Below are positions 4,332-7,229 of a stretch of 7,229 bases of DNA, one piece after another (within the stretch, counting starts at the first letter, position 1; the number at the start of each line of letters is the position of its first letter). Source of the stretch: an uncultured Clostridia bacterium (GTDB taxonomy: Bacteria; Bacillota; Clostridia; UBA1381); contig CAKSFY010000115.1 of NCBI GenBank assembly GCA_934454035.1, positions 1 to 7,229 of the forward strand. The letters run 5' to 3'. The position numbers and the translations under genes were made by a program. Under the pieces are notes generated by a model. The model did no database searches, was not told where the DNA came from, and worked only from the letters and a program-made list of their open reading frames with translations.

Positions 4332-5126
4332 TTAAAGCAGCCAAACCGGCAATTCCTGCTTTTTGGTTTGTTTTTTTGTTTCTTCCGGCTTTTTCACAAT
4401 TTTCTCGTTTTCTTCTTTTGTATTGTCGGATTTCTTATGTTTGTTCTGTGTCGGTTTTACCGATACTGCTTTTTTTGTTTGTTTTTTTGCAGTCGTTTTT
4501 TTGCCTGCATTGTTTTTTATATTCAAAGCTTGTTTTATCATGCCGGAACGAAGTCTGGAATCTTTATCAGCCGACATGACTGCTTCGATTTTTTCTTCAT
4601 CATTGAGATTCTTTAACTTGTCGCCGCAGAGAAAACCAATAATCGCCGAGAGTTCTTTGTCTGTCATGGCAGTGTAATCATCCATTGCAAGACAACCCTT
4701 CTTAAGCTTTATTTTCTTTATTTCGTCATGATTGATTATTTCATCTTTTTTGAATGTCTCTGCATTATCGCGATACAGATACCCCAAAACCTCTGACAGT
4801 TTTTTGTCGGTTTCTATCGGTTCGCTTTTGAAACGGCCGTCAAATAATTTTCCGTCAATACTATGGACGCGGTTAAAGTAACGTGCATAAGAGGTGCAAA
4901 AACCTTTAATGGCTTCGGAAATTGTTTTTGTGTGTTCTTTTAAAACAATATGTACTCTTTCATTTTCTGTTCTGTAGCCGTATATTGAGACTCCGTCTCT
5001 GAAATATTCTCCGGCGAGGGACACAAAATAATCTTTATCTGCATCGTTTAAAAATAATTTGTTATTTGCTCTAAGCAGTATATGATATATTCCGGTACTG
5101 CTTTTTTCTCTTGCTTTTCGTGCCAT
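4332..5126 (-). CDS. Y1/RAYT-like (REP-associated tyrosine transposase family) protein with degenerate HUH motif
   Basis: This encodes 264 residues. Residues 1-125 follow the IS200-like Y1 single-strand nuclease fold as found in RAYT proteins: MARKAREKSSTGIYHILLR start, a strand ending YGYRTENERVHIVLKEH (49-65), YARYFNRVHSIDGKLFDGRFKSEP (80-103) and a helix with GYLY (115-118). Family enzymes carry His-x-His and a catalytic Tyr. Here the pair reads Arg57-Val-His59, while Tyr116 may be the retained nucleophile. Loss of one metal-binding His suggests reduced or no nicking activity. Residues 145-205 look like a small helical domain, and about 207-258 form a lysine-rich tail that may bind nucleic acid. 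It heads a probable operon with the ECF sigma pair. The ribosome binding site is weak (AAAGG, 12 nt from the ATG) behind a possible leader pseudoknot. No REP-like array surrounds it. A domesticated regulator is my inference. Confidence 0.85.
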   Translation of the reverse strand: MARKAREKSSTGIYHILLRANNKLFLNDADKDYFVSLAGEYFRDGVSIYGYRTENERVHIVLKEHTKTISEAIKGFCTSYARYFNRVHSIDGKLFDGRFKSEPIETDKKLSEVLGYLYRDNAETFKKDEIINHDEIKKIKLKKGCLAMDDYTAMTDKELSAIIGFLCGDKLKNLNDEEKIEAVMSADKDSRLRSGMIKQALNIKNNAGKKTTAKKQTKKAVSVKPTQNKHKKSDNTKEENEKIVKKPEETKKQTKKQELPVWLL

Positions 5127-5145
5127 AAATATTCATAACCTTTCT

Positions 5146-5187
5146 GCCTGCAAAATGAATTGACATATCTTATCGCAGGCTGATAAG
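5146..5187 (-). promoter_or_regulatory. Possible leader pseudoknot before the RAYT-like gene
   Basis: In the leader RNA the hairpin CTTATC/GATAAG (5182-5187 with 5169-5174) has the loop AGCCTGC. Six of these bases can pair with GCAGGC (5146-5151) immediately before the AAAGG ribosome binding site. This would be an H-type pseudoknot able to affect ribosome access. It matches no riboswitch class I know, and it could equally be a protein-binding hairpin for the encoded Y1-type protein. Confidence 0.4.
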
Positions 5188-5202
5188 AATTTTATTATTT
5201 TA

Positions 5203-5231
5203 ATAATATCATATTTCGAGCATTTTTTCAA
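5203..5231 (-). promoter_or_regulatory. Promoter of the RAYT-like/sigma/anti-sigma operon
   Basis: TTGAAA (5226-5231) and TATTAT (5203-5208) lie 17 nt apart on the minus strand, each 5/6 to consensus. The start should be near 5196, giving a leader of about 70 nt. It is a vegetative-type promoter. I saw no clear ECF-type autoregulatory promoter. Confidence 0.72.
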
Positions 5232-5250
5232 GATTTTTTTTCTTTTTTAT

Positions 5251-5279
5251 TTGACATAATGCATTCTTTATGATAAAAT
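5251..5279 (+). promoter_or_regulatory. Promoter of rarA
   Basis: TTGACA (5251-5256) and TAAAAT (5274-5279) are separated by 17 nt on the plus strand. The predicted start is near 5286, about 30 nt before the rarA ATG. It is divergent from the RAYT operon promoter, with the two -35 boxes about 20 bp apart. Confidence 0.8.
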
Positions 5280-5315
5280 TATAATGTAAGTATATCATAG
5301 GCAGGAAGTGACAAA

Positions 5316-6584
5316 ATGCATACACCGCTTGCGGACAGGATAAGACCGAAAACAATTGATGAGGTTGTCGGGCAAAAGCATCTTATCGGTGACGGCAAAA
5401 TTTTAAGAAGAATTATTGACGGCAGCGAAACTCCGAATATGATATTTTACGGTCCGAGCGGGACGGGTAAAACAACTATTGCAAATATCATTTCGGCTCG
5501 GACAGGGAAAAGACTTTACAAATTGAACGCAACTACCGCTTCGGTGTCGGATATTAAGGATATAATCAGTTCACTTGACGGATTTATGAACCGTGACGGG
5601 GTGTTGCTTTATTTGGACGAAATACAGCATTTTAATAAAAAGCAACAGCAGTCTCTGCTGGAATTTATAGAAAACGGTCAGATTACATTAATTGCAAGTA
5701 CTACCGAGAATCCGTATTTTTATATATACAATGCGGTTTTATCACGGTCGGTTATATTTGAATTTAAGCAAATTGAACCGGATGAAATAGAGAAAGCACT
5801 TTTGCGTGCTTCCGATATTCTTAAAAACGAAGATTATTCGGAATATAAAGTGAGTGTGGATGAAGATGCCATAGCGCATATAGCGCATTCTGCGGGAGGA
5901 GATGTCCGTAAGGCAATAAATGCGTTGGAGCTCTGTTTTTTGGCAGCAGTTCCCGATAAAAACGGAAACCTGCGGATTACTTTAGATGACGCAGCTGAAG
6001 CCACTCAAAAAAAAGCAATGCGTTATGACCGGGACGGAGACTCTCATTATGATATATTAAGTGCATTTCAAAAATCAATACGCGGAAGCGACCCTGATGC
6101 GGCGGTTCACTATTTGGCACGGCTTGTAAGCGCAGGGGATTTGCCGAGTATTTGCCGCAGACTTCTGGTGATTGCGGCAGAGGATATAGGCCTTGCTTAC
6201 CCGGCTGCAATTTCCGCTGTGAAGGCATGCACAGATGCAGCGCTTCAGCTTGGTTTTCCCGAGGCAAGAATTCCGCTTGCCGAAGCGGTTATTTTACTTG
6301 CAACCGCACCTAAATCAAACTCGGCAATTAATGCAATAGATGCGGCACTTTCCGATTTGGAAAGAACCGATACCGGTGACATTCCGGCACATTTGAAAGA
6401 TTCGCATTACGGCGGAGCAAAAAAGCTAAAAAGAGGAATTGAGTATAAATATCCGCATGCTTTCAAAAATCATTATATAAAGCAGCAGTATCTTCCCGAT
6501 AACATAAAGGACAGAAAATACTACGAATACGGAGATAACAAGAACGAACGGGCGGCTAAAGATTACTGGGATAAAATAAAATAA
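5316..6584 (+). CDS. rarA: RarA/MgsA replication-associated recombination protein (AAA+ ATPase)
   Basis: This encodes 422 residues, full family length. RarA (MgsA; WRNIP1/Mgs1 in eukaryotes) is a cytoplasmic AAA+ ATPase related to clamp loaders that acts at stalled replication forks with RecA and SSB. The sequence shows ADRIRPKTIDEVVGQKHL (6-23), Walker A GPSGTGKT (46-53), Walker B LLYLDEIQ (97-104), sensor 1 STTENP (128-133), a probable arginine finger in LSRS (142-145), and sensor 2 GGDVRKAINALE (194-205). The family C-terminal tetramer domain holds RRLLVIAAEDIGLAYP and ends with the typical HLKDSHYGGAKKL...GYKYPH-like block (EYKYPHAFKNHY). The ATG at 5316 has AGGAAG about 7 nt upstream and its own promoter. 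The TM2-domain gene follows after 18 nt, so they are probably co-transcribed. All key residues are present and nothing is unusual. Confidence 0.97.
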   Translation: MHTPLADRIRPKTIDEVVGQKHLIGDGKILRRIIDGSETPNMIFYGPSGTGKTTIANIISARTGKRLYKLNATTASVSDIKDIISSLDGFMNRDGVLLYLDEIQHFNKKQQQSLLEFIENGQITLIASTTENPYFYIYNAVLSRSVIFEFKQIEPDEIEKALLRASDILKNEDYSEYKVSVDEDAIAHIAHSAGGDVRKAINALELCFLAAVPDKNGNLRITLDDAAEATQKKAMRYDRDGDSHYDILSAFQKSIRGSDPDAAVHYLARLVSAGDLPSICRRLLVIAAEDIGLAYPAAISAVKACTDAALQLGFPEARIPLAEAVILLATAPKSNSAINAIDAALSDLERTDTGDIPAHLKDSHYGGAKKLKRGIEYKYPHAFKNHYIKQQYLPDNIKDRKYYEYGDNKNERAAKDYWDKIK

Positions 6585-6602
6585 TTAAGGAATGTGATTT
6601 TT

Positions 6603-6947
6603 ATGTTTTGCAAAGAATGCGGACGAAATATCGGAGAGCATTATATATGCCCGTATTGCCGCACCTGGCAGAGAGCTGCCGCTATGCAGGAGTTTATTGA
6701 TTTTGATAAGTATAAACCGGAAGCATGCAGCAGACGTTCGAAATATTCGGCAGGATTTATGCAGCTTTTTTTGGGCTGCTTCGGAGCAGGCAGATTTTAT
6801 TTGGGATATAAAAAAATTGCGGTTTTTCAAATTATTGCAAGTTTTATCACATTAGGCATCGGCGGTGTTGTATGGGGTTTTGTCGATGGGCTGATGATTT
6901 TGGACGGCAGAGAAAAATATGACGGATACGGAAAATTGTTAAAATAG
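6603..6947 (+). CDS. Zinc-ribbon plus TM2-domain membrane protein
   Basis: This encodes 114 residues. The N-terminus is a short zinc ribbon with Cys3/Cys6 and Cys16/Cys19 (FCKECGRN, YICPYCRTW). After an amphipathic linker comes a TM2 domain. It has a first hydrophobic segment at 49-60, the hallmark GAGRFYLGY (61-69), a second stretch at 72-100 with GIGGVVWGFVDGLMIL, and a short cytoplasmic tail. TM2 proteins are small membrane proteins of unclear function, common in Firmicutes. The zinc ribbon should face the cytoplasm. The ATG at 6603 is chosen because AAGGA (6587-6591) lies 11 nt before it. An in-frame GTG at 6594 is too close to that site, and the MFCKECG start suits zinc-ribbon proteins. 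It sits between rarA and murA on the same strand without a clear terminator on either side. Confidence 0.88.
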   Translation: MFCKECGRNIGEHYICPYCRTWQRAAAMQEFIDFDKYKPEACSRRSKYSAGFMQLFLGCFGAGRFYLGYKKIAVFQIIASFITLGIGGVVWGFVDGLMILDGREKYDGYGKLLK

Positions 6948-6984
6948 AATCAGAATGTAACCTTTTTAAAGGAGAGAATATACT

Positions 6985-7229
6985 TTGGAAAAATTAGTTA
7001 TAAGAGGAAATACACGTCTTTGCGGCGAGGTGACGGTAAGCGGGGCAAAAAATGCTGCGGTTGCCATTATTCCTGCATGTCTTTTGATTGACGGAATGTG
7101 CAGGCTGGAGAATCTTCCCGAAATAAAGGATGTTAAACTATATATTGATATACTGTCAAATCTTGGCGCGAATATTCAATATATTGATAAAAATACGGTG
7201 GATATTGATTGCACAAATGTAAAATCTTA
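6985..7229 (+). CDS. murA: MurA, UDP-N-acetylglucosamine 1-carboxyvinyltransferase (5' part, runs off window)
   Basis: The first 81 codons of MurA are present. MurA is the cytoplasmic enzyme that transfers enolpyruvate from phosphoenolpyruvate to UDP-GlcNAc in the first committed step of peptidoglycan synthesis. The translation begins MEKLVIRGNTRLCGEVTVSG and continues AKNAAVAIIPACLLIDGMCRLENLP. The Lys22-Asn23 pair of the SGAKNA motif binds substrate, and EIKDVKLYIDILSNLGANI follows as in the family. The catalytic cysteine region (around residue 115) lies beyond the window. The start is a TTG at 6985, with AAAGGAG (6968-6974) about 10 nt before it. An ATG is not available at the family N-terminus. 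It lies 37 nt after the TM2 gene, so read-through is likely. Many Firmicutes have two MurA copies, and this fragment alone does not say which one this is. Confidence 0.95.
   Translation, partial: MEKLVIRGNTRLCGEVTVSGAKNAAVAIIPACLLIDGMCRLENLPEIKDVKLYIDILSNLGANIQYIDKNTVDIDCTNVKS

Noticed and set aside
4328..4677. Plus-strand Phe/Cys-rich frames opposite the RAYT-like tail
   Set aside because: They are complements of the lysine-rich codons (AAA/AAG read as TTT/CTT), a known artefact, not membrane proteins.
5977..6267. Minus-strand 96-residue frame inside rarA
   Set aside because: It is antisense to a conserved full-length gene with no sign of translation initiation or family similarity.
6585..6830. 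Minus-strand 81-residue frame opposite the TM2-domain gene
   Set aside because: It is a shadow of a gene with both a zinc ribbon and the GAGRFYLGY motif.
6961..6974. CCTTT/AAAGG palindrome before murA as a terminator
   Set aside because: The stem is only five weak pairs, its loop is too small, no U tract follows, and half of it is the murA ribosome binding site.

Overview
The window reads as chromosomal DNA of an AT-rich low-GC Gram-positive (Firmicutes), most likely a clostridial gut-type bacterium. The reasons are strong GGAGG ribosome binding sites, usually about 8 nt from the start, textbook TTGACA-17-TATAAT promoters, U-tract terminators, a TnpV protein, a RarA/TM2/MurA cluster and an ECF sigma/zinc anti-sigma pair. 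TGA is used as a stop, so the ordinary bacterial code applies.

Left part, 1-2530, minus strand, is accessory DNA. Reading in the direction of transcription from high to low coordinates, it holds a TnpV gene (start at 2304) coupled by an ATGA overlap to a gene for an unknown secreted protein, then a terminator. Next comes a stand-alone structured RNA of about 220 nt (about 1253 to 1030) with its own promoter and terminator. A perfect-consensus promoter then drives three small genes: a Cro/CI-type regulator, a cysteine-rich protein and a double zinc-ribbon protein. The zinc-ribbon gene runs into a fragment of an IS3-family transposase (OrfB) at the very left edge. Its last codons are read from the insertion-sequence DNA in the wrong frame, so its C-terminus looks replaced.

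At 2537-2620 (minus) lies a tRNA-Leu(UAG) with a perfect promoter and a hairpin terminator. It may mark the border of the accessory segment.

From 2735 to 5126 (minus) lies a probable operon of three genes: a Y1/RAYT-like protein whose HUH motif is degenerate (R-V-H), an ECF sigma factor and its membrane-anchored ZAS-type anti-sigma factor. The sigma gene has an odd start region. Its Shine-Dalgarno sequence is spaced for an ACG codon rather than for the first in-frame ATG.

Divergently, on the plus strand from 5316, are rarA (AAA+ recombination/replication-fork factor), a zinc-ribbon plus TM2-domain membrane protein, and the first 81 codons of murA (TTG start). These are probably core chromosomal genes and may be co-transcribed.

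The most interesting item is the structured RNA. It has a long closing stem that begins at the predicted transcription start, a three-way junction, nested helices and a terminator. It may belong to a known large clostridial RNA class such as raiA, but I cannot confirm this by reading.
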